From: Nitrosovibrio sp. Nv4
Lineage (GTDB): Bacteria; Pseudomonadota; Gammaproteobacteria; Burkholderiales; Nitrosomonadaceae
DNA: 64,000 bases
Assembly (NCBI GenBank): GCA_945860135.1
Contig: CAMAPK010000002.1
Location: forward strand, 117,641-181,640
Reading direction: 5' to 3'
This document shows positions 20,213 to 28,782 of this stretch, piece by piece. Position numbers and translations under genes: made by a program. The number at the start of each line of letters is the position of its first letter. Positions within the stretch are counted from its first letter, which is position 1. Below the pieces are notes generated by a model, which made no database searches, had not been told where the DNA came from, and saw only the letters and a list, made by a program, of their open reading frames with translations.

Positions 20213-20587
20213 ATGGCAGGGCTGAGCAAAGACACTCCCAAAGCTACTGAAATAAAACTGCAGCGGCAATCCAGGTTATTGCAAATCTCTTTTGCGGATG
20301 GCAAAACCTTCCGGATTCCGTGTGAATTTCTGCGGGTCTATTCGCCTTCGGCGGAAGTGCGTGGACACAGTCCCGGACAAGAAGTGCTGCAAACCGGCAA
20401 GAAAGACGTGAATATCGACCACATCGAGCCGGTGGGCAATTATGCGATTCAACTGAATTTTTCCGATGGCCACAATACCGGCCTGTATTCGTGGGATCTG
20501 CTCTACGACTACGGCCTGCATCAGGATGAAATGTGGCAACATTACCTGCAGCGGATGGAACAGGCAGGTGCGAGCCGTGAACCTTAA
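20213..20587 (+). CDS. DUF971 protein
   Basis: A 124-residue protein of the DUF971 / gamma-butyrobetaine-hydroxylase N-terminal-like family: EIKLQRQSRLLQISFADG, then IPCEFLRVYSPSAEVRGH and GLYSWDLLYDYG. AAGGA lies eight bases before ATG 20213. In many betaproteobacteria this gene directly precedes ubiE, as here, suggesting a link to ubiquinone synthesis or iron-sulfur metabolism, but no biochemical role is established. Its stop is at the border of a 177-bp repeat element that now separates it from ubiE. Confidence 0.85.
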   Translation: MAGLSKDTPKATEIKLQRQSRLLQISFADGKTFRIPCEFLRVYSPSAEVRGHSPGQEVLQTGKKDVNIDHIEPVGNYAIQLNFSDGHNTGLYSWDLLYDYGLHQDEMWQHYLQRMEQAGASREP

Positions 20588-20760
20588 GGAACCACTGAAT
20601 AAGCCCTCCGTGGAGCGCGTTGCTGGTAAAATCGGGATGATTGCAAGGCGCGCGACGCAGGTCGTAGCCGGTCTACGAGGCCAAGGAGCGCAACACAGCA
20701 AGCGCCAGATTTTGCCGCAACCCTACGGGACGGCGTGGGACTTATTCAGTGGTTCCTTAA
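20584..20760. repeat. Complete 177-bp MITE-like element between DUF971 and ubiE
   Basis: TTAAGGAACCACTGAATAAG at 20584-20603 is repeated in perfect inverted form at 20741-20760. The outermost TTAA on each side could be a target duplication, leaving 16-bp inverted ends. The interior is GC-rich and partly palindromic with no credible gene. A one-ended copy is present at 20163-20200. Confidence 0.88.
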
Positions 20761-20770
20761 CTAAATATTC

Positions 20771-21505
20771 ATGACTAAAACTACTCATTTCGGCTTCAAT
20801 ACCGTTCCCGAAACAGAAAAAGCCCGCAAGGTGGCGGGGGTGTTCGATTCGGTAGCCGAGCGCTACAACCTGATGAACGATCTCATGTCGGCAGGCATGC
20901 ACCGCTGGTGGAAACGCTTCGCCGTGGAAGCCAGCGGAGTCAAAGCGGGTGGCCGGGTGCTCGACATTGCCGGCGGCACCGCTGATTTGAGCGCACGCTT
21001 CATCGAGCAGGTCGGCGCGAGTGGCGAAGTCTGGCTCACCGACATCAACAATTCCATGCTCACGATCGGCCGCGACCGGCTGCTGGATGAAGGCAGGGCC
21101 GCATCGGTGGCGCAGTGCGATGCGGAAAAACTGCCTTTTCCCGCTGATTATTTCGATTGCGTGAGCGTAGCTTTCGGTCTCAGGAACATGACCCACAAGG
21201 ATGCGGCGCTGAAGGAAATGCTGCGGGTGCTGCGCCCCGGCGGCTGCGTGCTGGTGCTGGAATTTTCCAAGGTATGGAAACCGCTGCAGCCCGTTTATGA
21301 CACCTACTCATTCAAGGTGCTGCCGGCAATGGGCAAGCTCATTGCCAAGGACGAGAACAGCTACCGCTATCTGGCCGAATCCATCCGCGTGCATCCGTCG
21401 CAGGAAGAATTGAAGCAGTTGATGCAGCAAGCCGGTTTCGAGCGGGTGGAGTATTTCAATCTGGCTGCCGGCGTGGTCGCGCTACACCGCGGTTACAAAT
21501 TTTAG
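20771..21505 (+). CDS. ubiE: Ubiquinone/menaquinone C-methyltransferase
   Basis: A 244-residue S-adenosylmethionine-dependent methyltransferase of ubiquinone and menaquinone synthesis. It has the UbiE start [19 protein letters not shown], the binding motif [10 protein letters not shown] (63-72), DAEKLPFP and the FGLRNMT signature, and ends in [14 protein letters not shown] 20771 is fixed by the family N-terminus but no Shine-Dalgarno sequence is visible before it, because a repeat element ends only ten bases upstream. The 3' end overlaps the convergent squalene-synthase-like gene by 24 bp. Confidence 0.95.
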   Translation: MTKTTHFGFNTVPETEKARKVAGVFDSVAERYNLMNDLMSAGMHRWWKRFAVEASGVKAGGRVLDIAGGTADLSARFIEQVGASGEVWLTDINNSMLTIGRDRLLDEGRAASVAQCDAEKLPFPADYFDCVSVAFGLRNMTHKDAALKEMLRVLRPGGCVLVLEFSKVWKPLQPVYDTYSFKVLPAMGKLIAKDENSYRYLAESIRVHPSQEELKQLMQQAGFERVEYFNLAAGVVALHRGYKF

Positions 21506-22537
21506 AGAATCCCGGAGACGATTCCAGGAGGCGGTCGCCACCTGCCCGTTGGCACCCGTGAGTATGGTCAGCGCCATCACGCGGTAGACCACACTGCGCG
21601 GAGCCTTCACATTGACGGCAGGATCAAGCAGCCCCGGCGCAGCCGCAACACGCTGCAGTGTTTCGCCGGCCAGCAGGATCGGCCACATGCATGCCAGCCG
21701 CTGGCGGATTTCAGAAGACGGAATCGCCATGGTGTAACTCCACCCCTGCTCCAGATGTTCCAGCGCCAGCGCGATGAGCCGATGCAACACCGGTCTGAAT
21801 TTTTCCAGACTGTCCGCATGCAGCAGATCGGCAGGCTGCAGTCCGGCTTCCCGCAGCAGTGATTGCGGCACATAGCAGCGGCCGTGATGCAGGTCGCGTG
21901 CGATATCCTTGACGATGTTGGTGAGCTGCAAGCCCTTGCCGAAACGCACGCCGACGGCCGACATCTGCGCAATATCCCACTGTGCCATTGCCGGCCGATG
22001 CGCACATACCATCCGCGTCCAGAATTCTCCAACGCACCCCGCAACATAGTAAGTGTACTGGTCCAGCTCCTCCAGTGTGGCCAATGCCGTGAGATCTGCA
22101 GCCGATTCGCCGGGAAAGCGGGTCAGGTCCATTTCCATCCCTCTGGGCAGCACTTCCATCAACCACTGGATGCGTTCCCGATCGCCGGGAGAATACTGCT
22201 CGTACAATTTCAGGCAATCTCCCAGCCGCTGCAGCAGCACGTGCTCGGCGGAATCCTTCTGGTGAGGAAGAAGCGCGGCCTGAATTTCCCGGATGGCATC
22301 CCATTGAATCTCGCCGCCCTTGAACTGCGCCCGGAACTGATTCAGATACTCCAGCCGCCGGGAACGGCTGATCAGATCGGTATCGGCGATGGTGTCGGCT
22401 GCGCGCGCAAACAGATATGACAATCCCATCTGGTCACGCACGCCTGCCGGCAGCACGTTGAGCGTAAGATAAAACGAACGGGAGACCTGCTTGAGGATGC
22501 CGTGAAGAAGTTCGTGTGTGGCAGGATCAGTATTCAA
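21482..22537 (-). CDS. Squalene synthase-like prenyltransferase
   Basis: A 351-residue head-to-head prenyl transferase of the squalene/phytoene synthase family. The two Asp-rich motifs are present: DTIAD at 48-52 and NIVKDIARD at 207-215, with YLFARAADT and [10 protein letters not shown] typical of squalene synthases. It probably condenses two farnesyl diphosphates to squalene, a hopanoid precursor, although no hopanoid genes are in view to confirm this. The frame begins with TTG at 22537; no upstream ATG fits. A 38-bp promoter-like element lies 37-74 bp upstream. Confidence 0.82.
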   Translation of the reverse strand: MNTDPATHELLHGILKQVSRSFYLTLNVLPAGVRDQMGLSYLFARAADTIADTDLISRSRRLEYLNQFRAQFKGGEIQWDAIREIQAALLPHQKDSAEHVLLQRLGDCLKLYEQYSPGDRERIQWLMEVLPRGMEMDLTRFPGESAADLTALATLEELDQYTYYVAGCVGEFWTRMVCAHRPAMAQWDIAQMSAVGVRFGKGLQLTNIVKDIARDLHHGRCYVPQSLLREAGLQPADLLHADSLEKFRPVLHRLIALALEHLEQGWSYTMAIPSSEIRQRLACMWPILLAGETLQRVAAAPGLLDPAVNVKAPRSVVYRVMALTILTGANGQVATASWNRLRDSLKFVTAV

Positions 22538-22573
22538 GGATGGGAAATTCCACAGCCGCTTTTCAATCGGGAC

Positions 22574-22611
22574 GGGCGAACATTACATCCTGCCGCTCTT
22601 GCTGGTCAAGA
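22574..22611 (-). promoter_or_regulatory. Promoter-like element, copy 1 (upstream of squalene synthase-like gene)
   Basis: Thirty-eight bases are identical at 35 positions to 26935-26972. On the minus strand it reads TTGACC, an 18-bp spacer and TAATGT preceded by TG, resembling a promoter with a good -35 and a weak extended -10. Both copies lie just upstream of a minus-strand gene. Confidence 0.4.
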
Positions 22612-22712
22612 ATTGTCGGATCGCTGGGCCTGCTGCCGTCTGGTAGAATATGCCTCCCATAAATCGCCACAAGCCGCGCCGATCGCGCCTGTACCCTTCA
22701 CGCATAATAATC

Positions 22713-22988
22713 ATGGAAATAGAATTCACTTTGAATGGTCAGACGGTACGCTGTCCGCAAGGGTTCACTGTTACTGGCGCCCTGTTCCATCTAGGCCGAC
22801 GGAATGTACGAGTGACAGCGCGCACTGCTGCCCCGCGCTCGCTGTTCTGCGGCATCGGCGTTTGCTGCGATTGCCTGATGCAGATTGACGGACGGGAAAG
22901 TGTCCGCGCCTGCATGACACTAGTGCAACCTGGCATGCGCGTCGTTTCCGGGCAAGGAGCTGCGGCAGTTGTCGCGCACCAAATATGA
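22713..22988 (+). CDS. 2Fe-2S subunit of an HcnABC-like flavoenzyme
   Basis: A 91-residue ferredoxin-like protein with the Fer2_4 cluster motif C-x4-C-x2-C-x12-C at Cys46, Cys51, Cys54 and Cys67. ATG 22713 fits the family N-terminus (MEIEFTLNGQTV). It is the small subunit of a three-subunit oxidoreductase and its stop overlaps the next gene by four bases (ATGA). The same architecture is found in hydrogen cyanide synthase (HcnA), opine oxidases and D-hydroxyproline dehydrogenase; sequence by eye does not tell which. Confidence 0.8.
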   Translation: MEIEFTLNGQTVRCPQGFTVTGALFHLGRRNVRVTARTAAPRSLFCGIGVCCDCLMQIDGRESVRACMTLVQPGMRVVSGQGAAAVVAHQI

Positions 22989-24379
22989 CCCCCCCTGCCA
23001 TTGTGATCATCGGCGGCGGTCCCGCCGGCATGAGTGCTGCTGTTGCTGCTGCAACGCAAGGTCTCAGTTGCACCATCATCGATGAGGGTTTCGCTCTGGG
23101 CGGCCAGATCTACCGCAAACCGACCAACCCGGAACGCGCACCAGCACCGCATCCGCGCGGAGAGCAACTGCGCGCCGAAGTAGCGAAGCTCGCACAGCAG
23201 ATCCAAGTACGCAACGGTGACAACGTCTGGGGCATCTTCGATGAACTGCGCGTTGCTGTCACCTCCCCTGACCAACACACTGAACTGCTCCAGCCACAGG
23301 CGCTCATTCTCGCCCCCGGTGCGCACGAACTGGTGCCGCCTTTCCCGGGCTGGACATTACCTGGGGTAATGACGCCGGGCGCAGCGCAGATACTCATAAA
23401 GACCATGGGGGTCGCTCCCGGCAAGCGGGTTCTGCTCGCCGGCACCGGCCCGTTCCTGCTCGCGGTAGCGTGTCAACTGGTCGATGCGGGGGTGCACGTG
23501 GTCGCGGTACTGGAAGCATCATCGCGTCCGGCCTGGCTCAGCCTGCCGCTGCATGGATTCCGCACCCCGGAAATCCTCGCCGAAGGACTCGCTTATCTCA
23601 GCAAGCTTGACCGCGCCCACGTCCCGGTGCGCTATGGCCGTATCGTCGTCGCGGCCCAAGGCGAGACTGAACTCAATGCAGTCGAGCACGCCCCCGTCGA
23701 TGCGGAATGGTTTCCCGACAACAACCGCATCGAAACCGAGCAAGTGGATACGCTGCTGGTGGGCTACGGTTTTGTGCCGCGCCTCCAGTTGGCACAAATG
23801 GCCGGATGCAATCTCGAATTGCGTCCCGACGTCGGCGGCTGGATTCCGATACGCGACCGCAATCTCGCGACCAGCGTTGCCGGTATTTTTGCTGCAGGCG
23901 ACGGTGCCGGTGTTGCCGGTTCCCTGGTCGCAGCGCTCGAAGGACAGCTTGCGGGAATGGCTGCTGCCCGGTTTCTCGGCGCAATCGACGAGGCAACGTT
24001 TGCTGCCGCACGCGATTCGATCGAGCAAGAACTCGCCCGTCTGAAGCCTCTGCGACGCGCACTCGACAAAATCTCGGCGCTGCAGCCGGGCCTCATGTCG
24101 CTGGTGCGCGACGACACCATCGTTTGCCGCTGCGAAGAAGTGACCTGGCGCGAGGCACGCGAGGCCGTATGCGCCGGATCAACCACCTACCGCAGCCTCA
24201 AGATGACTTCACGCGCCGGCATGGGCGCCTGCCAGGGACGTTTCTGCTGGCCATTCCTGTCGCGTCTGGTCGCGGCCGAAGCAAAATGTTCGCTGGCGGA
24301 TATCGGCCCGCCGAGCGCACGCCCCCCGCTGGGGCCGATCACACTTGGGGCGCTTGCCCCGGAACCACGGGACAAGTAA
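22985..24379 (+). CDS. FAD/NAD-binding subunit with BFD-type cluster domain, HcnB-like
   Basis: A 464-residue flavoprotein with an N-terminal nucleotide-binding motif IIGGGPAGMSAA (8-19), a second dinucleotide fold (RVLLAGTGPFLLAVA), the FAD motif GIFAAGDGAGVAG, and a C-terminal BFD-like iron-sulfur domain with CRC and CQGRFC. Length equals that of HcnB. It is translationally coupled to the ferredoxin-like subunit before it and five bases from the amine-oxidase-like subunit after it. It would pass electrons from the catalytic flavoprotein subunit towards the cluster or quinone. Substrate glycine (cyanide formation), hydroxyproline or an opine are all possible. Confidence 0.8.
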   Translation: MTPPAIVIIGGGPAGMSAAVAAATQGLSCTIIDEGFALGGQIYRKPTNPERAPAPHPRGEQLRAEVAKLAQQIQVRNGDNVWGIFDELRVAVTSPDQHTELLQPQALILAPGAHELVPPFPGWTLPGVMTPGAAQILIKTMGVAPGKRVLLAGTGPFLLAVACQLVDAGVHVVAVLEASSRPAWLSLPLHGFRTPEILAEGLAYLSKLDRAHVPVRYGRIVVAAQGETELNAVEHAPVDAEWFPDNNRIETEQVDTLLVGYGFVPRLQLAQMAGCNLELRPDVGGWIPIRDRNLATSVAGIFAAGDGAGVAGSLVAALEGQLAGMAAARFLGAIDEATFAAARDSIEQELARLKPLRRALDKISALQPGLMSLVRDDTIVCRCEEVTWREAREAVCAGSTTYRSLKMTSRAGMGACQGRFCWPFLSRLVAAEAKCSLADIGPPSARPPLGPITLGALAPEPRDK

Positions 24380-24384
24380 CGGCC

Positions 24385-25575
24385 ATGACCAATACTGCGG
24401 ATGTGGTTGTCATTGGCGGCGGCGCGATCGGCGCGAGCGTCGCCTTTGCGCTGGCCCGGCGCGGCGCCTCGGTCACCCTGCTCGATGCCTCAACTCCCGG
24501 TCGCGCAACTTCCGCCTCGGCTGGCGGACTCTGGTCGCTGGGCGAATCGCTAGGCCTCGGCTGCGGCGTGATCCTGCACACCGCGCAACAGGGTGCCGGC
24601 GACGGACCGGCACCGTTGCCACGCACCCTCATGGATTTTCTGTGGGCAAGCAATCTGCGCTTCCCGTCGCTCGCGGCCGAACTGCGGACACTTTGCGGAA
24701 TCGATATCGAAGCCGAAGCAGCAACCGGACTGTTGTATCTGGTCTATGACGAGGAACAGGAGCGCCATGCCAGCCGCATTATTGAATGGGCTGGCAGCGA
24801 TCATGGAGCAGTAGAGAAATGGGCACCGCAACACATCCGCGACAGAGATCCGTTGATTACTCACGACCTGCGCAGTGCAATTCATTTCCCCGGCGACAAT
24901 CAGGTGAATCCGATGCTGCTGACCGAGGCACTCAAGCGCGGAGCCTGCGCCAAGGGCGCGCGCTACCTTGCCGAGGCACGCGTGCGCGCATTGCGCTGCA
25001 GCAACGGACGCATTGTCGCGGTCGAATCGGACAAGGGCACCATTGCCTGCGGCGCAGTAGTCAATGCGGCCGGTGCCTGGGGTGCCCAGATTGCCCGGCT
25101 CGCCGGCATCGAAATCCCGATCCAGCCGGTGCGCGGACAAATCATCTGCACTGAGGCGCTGCGGCCGGGGACGCTGCGCTCGAACCTGAGCACGCGTGAC
25201 TGCTATATCCTGCAGAAAGCACACGGCGAGGTCATCATCGGCAGCACCACGGAATACTGTGATTTCAATACCGAAGTCCGCTACGAGGACATGTGCAGCC
25301 TGGCAGCGGGCGCGATCCGCGCCGTACCCGCTTTGCGCAAAGTGACGCTCAAGCGCGCATGGGCGGGGCTGCGGCCCGGCACGCCCGATGAACTGCCGAT
25401 CCTCGGAGCTGCTGCGGAACTGGAAAACTTCTTCCATGCCACCGGCGGCTTCCGCACCGGCATCGTGGCAGCGCCGCTCACCGGAGAAGTAGTGGCGGCA
25501 AGCGTGCTGGGACAGACGCCGGAATTCCCGATTGAACCATTCCTGGCAAGCCGGTTCCAAAGAATTTACGTTTGA
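24385..25575 (+). CDS. FAD-dependent amino acid/opine oxidase subunit, HcnC-like
   Basis: A 396-residue D-amino-acid-oxidase-fold (DAO) protein: VVVIGGGAIGASVAFALAR at the N-terminus, AGGLWSLGESLGLGCG near residue 50, QPVRGQIICTE, and the C-terminal FAD motif WAGLRPGTPDELPILG and ATGGFRTGIVAAP. It is the likely catalytic subunit of the operon. ATG 24385 is five bases after the preceding stop. HcnC, D-hydroxyproline dehydrogenase beta subunit and octopine/nopaline oxidase subunits are alternatives. Confidence 0.8.
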   Translation: MTNTADVVVIGGGAIGASVAFALARRGASVTLLDASTPGRATSASAGGLWSLGESLGLGCGVILHTAQQGAGDGPAPLPRTLMDFLWASNLRFPSLAAELRTLCGIDIEAEAATGLLYLVYDEEQERHASRIIEWAGSDHGAVEKWAPQHIRDRDPLITHDLRSAIHFPGDNQVNPMLLTEALKRGACAKGARYLAEARVRALRCSNGRIVAVESDKGTIACGAVVNAAGAWGAQIARLAGIEIPIQPVRGQIICTEALRPGTLRSNLSTRDCYILQKAHGEVIIGSTTEYCDFNTEVRYEDMCSLAAGAIRAVPALRKVTLKRAWAGLRPGTPDELPILGAAAELENFFHATGGFRTGIVAAPLTGEVVAASVLGQTPEFPIEPFLASRFQRIYV

Positions 25576-25678
25576 CTGGAACGCCAGCGCCGGGGATACT
25601 TCAGGCTATATAATTGATTTTTTGCCTTTCTTTTTGCTAGAAGACGAGAGGCACGGATTCATGCAAAGGAGAATTGAA

Positions 25679-26044
25679 GTGACTGTTTTACGGAAACACT
25701 TGCACATTCTGGCTATGCTGCTGGCCTTATGCTGTATTCCAGCAAGCACGTGGGCGCATTCGGGCGGAGATCATCCTCTCATCAACGCGGCCGGGCGGGG
25801 TGATCTTTCCCAGGTCAAGATGCTGCTCGCAGCCAAGGCTGATGTGAACGACGATGCGGGCCGTGGCATCACCGCACTGCTGGTGGCGTCGCAAAATGGC
25901 CACCGCGAGATAGTGCAAGCGCTGCTTGCCGCCAAGGCCAATGTAAACATCAAGACCCGCAATGGCGACACACCGCTGATTGCGGCGACGCAGAATGGGC
26001 ACGAAGCGGTGGTGCAACTGCTCAAGCAGGCGGGCGCCAGGTAG
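25679..26044 (+). CDS. Secreted ankyrin-repeat protein
   Basis: A 121-residue protein with a signal peptide (LAMLLALCCIPASTWA, then HSGGDH) and about three ankyrin repeats: HPLINAAGRGDLSQVKMLL, TALLVASQNGHREIVQALL and TPLIAATQNGHEAVVQLL. GTG 25679 is chosen since AGGAG lies seven bases before it; the in-frame ATG at 25661 is 18 bases upstream and has no such site. Small periplasmic ankyrin proteins mediate protein contacts; in some bacteria they are linked to catalase function, but no partner is visible here. Confidence 0.75.
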   Translation: MTVLRKHLHILAMLLALCCIPASTWAHSGGDHPLINAAGRGDLSQVKMLLAAKADVNDDAGRGITALLVASQNGHREIVQALLAAKANVNIKTRNGDTPLIAATQNGHEAVVQLLKQAGAR

Positions 26045-26197
26045 CACGCGGTGGGAGCACCCCGTTTCCTGGGTGCCGCTGAACAAGATAGGCTGAATTC
26101 ACTGCAGGCGTAATTTCGCCGCTGCTTCTGGTAAAATGATGCCATGGTGCGTCGGCTCAGCCCGATGCACTTCTGTTTTTATATTCAGCAGCGCTTT

Positions 26198-26455
26198 ATG
26201 AGAGGAGTACATGCTTTGCATGAAATTCTGCAATATCTGAAACAACACGGTGAACGGCTCGACTCGGAGATCGCTAATGACACAGGCATCCCACTGGCGA
26301 AAGTGCGCCTTGATGTATCAAGCCTGACCGCGAGCGGCGAACTGATCATGTGTCACTCGATCCGGTTTGAGAAGGGCAAGAAAAGCGAGGGCATGCTCTA
26401 TCGGGTGGCGGGATATATACCACCACTATCCCCCGGCAGAAAACCGAAAGCATAG
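26198..26455 (+). CDS. Small winged-helix DNA-binding protein
   Basis: An 85-residue protein with a winged-helix pattern: ALHEILQYLKQHGERLDSEIA, DTGIPLAKVRLDVSSLTASGE, then IRFEKGKKSEGMLYRVAGY as the wing. It is likely a transcriptional regulator of unknown target. The start is uncertain: ATG 26198 lacks a ribosome site, TTG 26216 has AGGAG eight bases before it, and the open frame extends to 26144. A strong hairpin terminator follows at 26511. Confidence 0.6.
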   Translation: MRGVHALHEILQYLKQHGERLDSEIANDTGIPLAKVRLDVSSLTASGELIMCHSIRFEKGKKSEGMLYRVAGYIPPLSPGRKPKA

Positions 26456-26510
26456 CGGCAAGCCGGTAACAGGCTGTTCGCTCATGCCAGTTCCAGCATG
26501 GGCGATGCTA

Positions 26511-26548
26511 AAACACCCGTAGTGACGGTCTCCGCACTACGGGTGTTT
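26511..26548. terminator. Bidirectional hairpin terminator
   Basis: AAACACCCGTAGTG at 26511-26524 and CACTACGGGTGTTT at 26535-26548 form a perfect 14-bp stem with a ten-base loop. The ends give short T runs on both strands. It lies between the convergent winged-helix and cytochrome genes and can stop both. Confidence 0.9.
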
Positions 26549-26564
26549 CTACTTGGCCAACTGA

Positions 26565-26873
26565 TTACTTGGTCTTGCTGTTTGCCAGTACGTATTCCGC
26601 CAGACGATCCGCCGGCTCGCCCGTGATATTTGGGAAGGCGGCCATGGACATGCTGCCTGTCTGCACTTTCTTGATAATGGCGTCTTTATTTGCCACCGCA
26701 GCGCTCAACAGCATCACGCTGCCATCGGTATTCGGCTTATGGCATTTGGTGCAGTTCAGGTTAAATATGTCTTCGCCGCTGGCAGTTGCCGCCGGCGTGT
26801 AATTATCAGTCTTGGTGCAGCCAACCAAGCCTACCACTGCAATGGCCGCTAATAACAAAGTTACTTGTTTCAT
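26565..26873 (-). CDS. Small c-type cytochrome, lipoprotein
   Basis: A 102-residue monoheme cytochrome c. It has a lipoprotein signal with lipobox GLVGC (Cys19), the heme motif CTKCH (41-45) and a likely distal Met in GSMSMAAFP (Met75 or Met77). ATG 26873 has GGAG seven bases before it. It would be anchored to the periplasmic face of a membrane and carry electrons in respiration. It is monocistronic, ended by the hairpin at 26511-26548. Confidence 0.9.
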   Translation of the reverse strand: MKQVTLLLAAIAVVGLVGCTKTDNYTPAATASGEDIFNLNCTKCHKPNTDGSVMLLSAAVANKDAIIKKVQTGSMSMAAFPNITGEPADRLAEYVLANSKTK

Positions 26874-26934
26874 TTTTACGCTCCAGTTCATTTCTCAAAA
26901 ATACGAATTCGAAAGTTACTCTGCGACCCACCGA

Positions 26935-26972
26935 GGGCGAACATTACATCCTGCCGATCCTGATGGTCAAGA
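26935..26972 (-). promoter_or_regulatory. Promoter-like element, copy 2 (upstream of cytochrome c gene)
   Basis: Nearly identical (35 of 38 bases) to 22574-22611. It starts 62 bp upstream of the cytochrome start and on the minus strand gives TTGACC and TGTAATGT. The identity extends through the spacer, beyond what a basal promoter needs. Confidence 0.4.
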
Positions 26973-27099
26973 GTATTGTTATCATCAAATCGGCATTTCC
27001 GGATGGGAGCCCGGAAAGTTCGGTTATCCGGACGTTAACGAGGCTTTGATGGACTCTATCCAGGGCAAGCATCATGTCGGTCACGCAACATCGTACCAA

Positions 27100-28014
27100 C
27101 TACGGTATTGGCTTCTCTGGCTGTTTTTCTGGACTGACCACCAGCACGTCGCATGCAGTCTCATAGAGAACATGCTTGGTAACAGAACCAAACAGCGCCT
27201 CGTCCAGTTCCGTTTCTCCGCGTTTACCGATGACGATCAAATCAGCATTGAGAGACCGGGCTTTGTCCTGAATCACGGCCGGCGGGTAGCCCTGTTCAAT
27301 GCTGGAAGTCACGCGAGTATCGCCAGGCGCACAATCAGCGATAATTTCCTCCATGGCGCGATGGGCATCACCAAGCACCCTGGTACGGCAGAGCTCAACC
27401 GTTTCCTCACTTAAATCGGCCTGCCACCACATTTTATCCCCAAACGGCATTTCGGCTACGTGCAGCACTTGAATCGACACTTGCGGCGCAACTTTCAATG
27501 CCATATGCAGCGCCAGTCTGGAGGGTGGTGAAAAATCCACCGGTACCAGCACATGCCGATATTGATCCATCGGTTCCTGTTTCACGATCAGCAGCGGACA
27601 TTGCCCCTTATGCAGTGTTTTGAACACGGTGGTGCCGAGAAAAAACTCCTGAACAAAGTTTTCACCCTGGTCGCCGAGTACGATCAGGTCGGCGTGATGA
27701 AATTCCGCATAGCGATTGATTTCAATGTGAGCCCTGCCTATCGTAACGTGATGCCTGACAATCATGCCACTCCTGGCCAGTGCTTCCGCCAACCTTTGCA
27801 ACGTTGCATTAATCCGGTTGTATAGCATCTGCTCTGTTTCCAGAGGGGTATCGACCACCAAGTGCCTGAAAACTTCAAGCGGAAGAACTGGCAGCACATG
27901 TAATAAATGCAATTCCGCGCCATGCTCCACCGCCAGGCGTACGGCGCGTTGCACCGCCCGGTTGGCACGTGCCGAGAAATCCGTGGCGGCGATAATGCGT
28001 CGAATTTTTTCCAT
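27100..28014 (-). CDS. Tandem universal stress protein (UspA type)
   Basis: A 304-residue cytosolic protein made of two Usp domains. Domain 1 (1-150): IRRIIAATDFS, LHLLHVLPV, ADLIVLGDQGENFVQEFFLG and CPLLIVKQE. Domain 2 (151-300): YRHVLVPVDFSPPS, ADLIVIGKRGETELDEALFG and CDVLVVSPE. The G-x2-G-x9-G nucleotide motif is recognisable but altered in both halves (GDQGENF; GKRGETE). Tandem Usp proteins respond to stress or starvation. The plus-strand P-type ATPase gene starts 768 bp away in the opposite direction. Confidence 0.9.
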   Translation of the reverse strand: MEKIRRIIAATDFSARANRAVQRAVRLAVEHGAELHLLHVLPVLPLEVFRHLVVDTPLETEQMLYNRINATLQRLAEALARSGMIVRHHVTIGRAHIEINRYAEFHHADLIVLGDQGENFVQEFFLGTTVFKTLHKGQCPLLIVKQEPMDQYRHVLVPVDFSPPSRLALHMALKVAPQVSIQVLHVAEMPFGDKMWWQADLSEETVELCRTRVLGDAHRAMEEIIADCAPGDTRVTSSIEQGYPPAVIQDKARSLNADLIVIGKRGETELDEALFGSVTKHVLYETACDVLVVSPEKQPEKPIP

Positions 28015-28782
28015 AGTCTATGTTCCCCACAACTCCATATTTATTGAAAACCAGCCTGCCTCCAGCAATGTTGCATCAATCCGCGATCCTTTTACAATCG
28101 TCCGGAGCAAACATTGAGATTAGCAGCAAACAACAACGCGCCAAATGCAGCATAGATATTAAAGATATTCGTATCGAACAGACTCGACATCATCGAAGCA
28201 TAGGTAAATGATAGTTGGATTTCAATGAGCACTCAATCGCACCAAGACCTTGGTGGTAATTATCCTGTTCCCACAATAAATGCACAGGAACCCGGTTAGC
28301 GGCAGCGCAACTCCACTTCGTATGTGCTGAAGGAAATCTGGAGTGAAATATGGGCTATGCTGATAACAAGACGACGTACCAGGTGCAATACCCAATATAT
28401 GCTGGCACGTGGTAAACGGCAGGGTTCTGGAACAACTGTGGCAAATAGTGCTAACCTGAAATAGTGAATTATGCCAAACCGCCGAGAAGCCGTTTATGCA
28501 TGTTGGCAGTTACGAGATCATCGATCTACTCTCCGGTAGCGCCACCACCCATGCTGTTGCCAGAAGCCGGCTGTTGCCTTTCCCGCTACGACGATATCAT
28601 TGCCCAAAAACCCGGATTGTCCACGTCCTCAATCGACTCGATGTTGCTGGCTACTTTCTTTGCCATTCCGGGTGATCGTGGATCTTGTTTTCCGTCCGCA
28701 AGGGCGCGCCGTACTGCGGATCACCTGGTGAACCTGGGCATGTTCCTGCTGTATGTTCTCAATACCTGGATACTGTTTGAGC
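28015..28782. other. Gene-poor intergenic stretch
   Basis: About 770 bp between the divergent Usp and ATPase genes; the first 300 bp are visibly AT-rich. A plus-strand open frame at 28464-28793 has no family features and overlaps the ATPase start. Another frame from 28498 contains VGSYEIIDLLSGSATTHAVA, faintly like the end of a Usp domain, then stops at about 28674; it may be a remnant. I see no RNA gene or clear terminator. Confidence 0.5.

Noticed and set aside
20466..20774. Open frame crossing the DUF971 end and the 177-bp repeat
   Set aside because: Its coding appearance comes from the repeat element; frames through such repeats are commonly mis-annotated.
22713..25575. Naming the flavoenzyme operon hcnABC
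   Set aside because: Domain architecture alone does not separate cyanide synthase from hydroxyproline or opine dehydrogenases, so no gene symbols were assigned.
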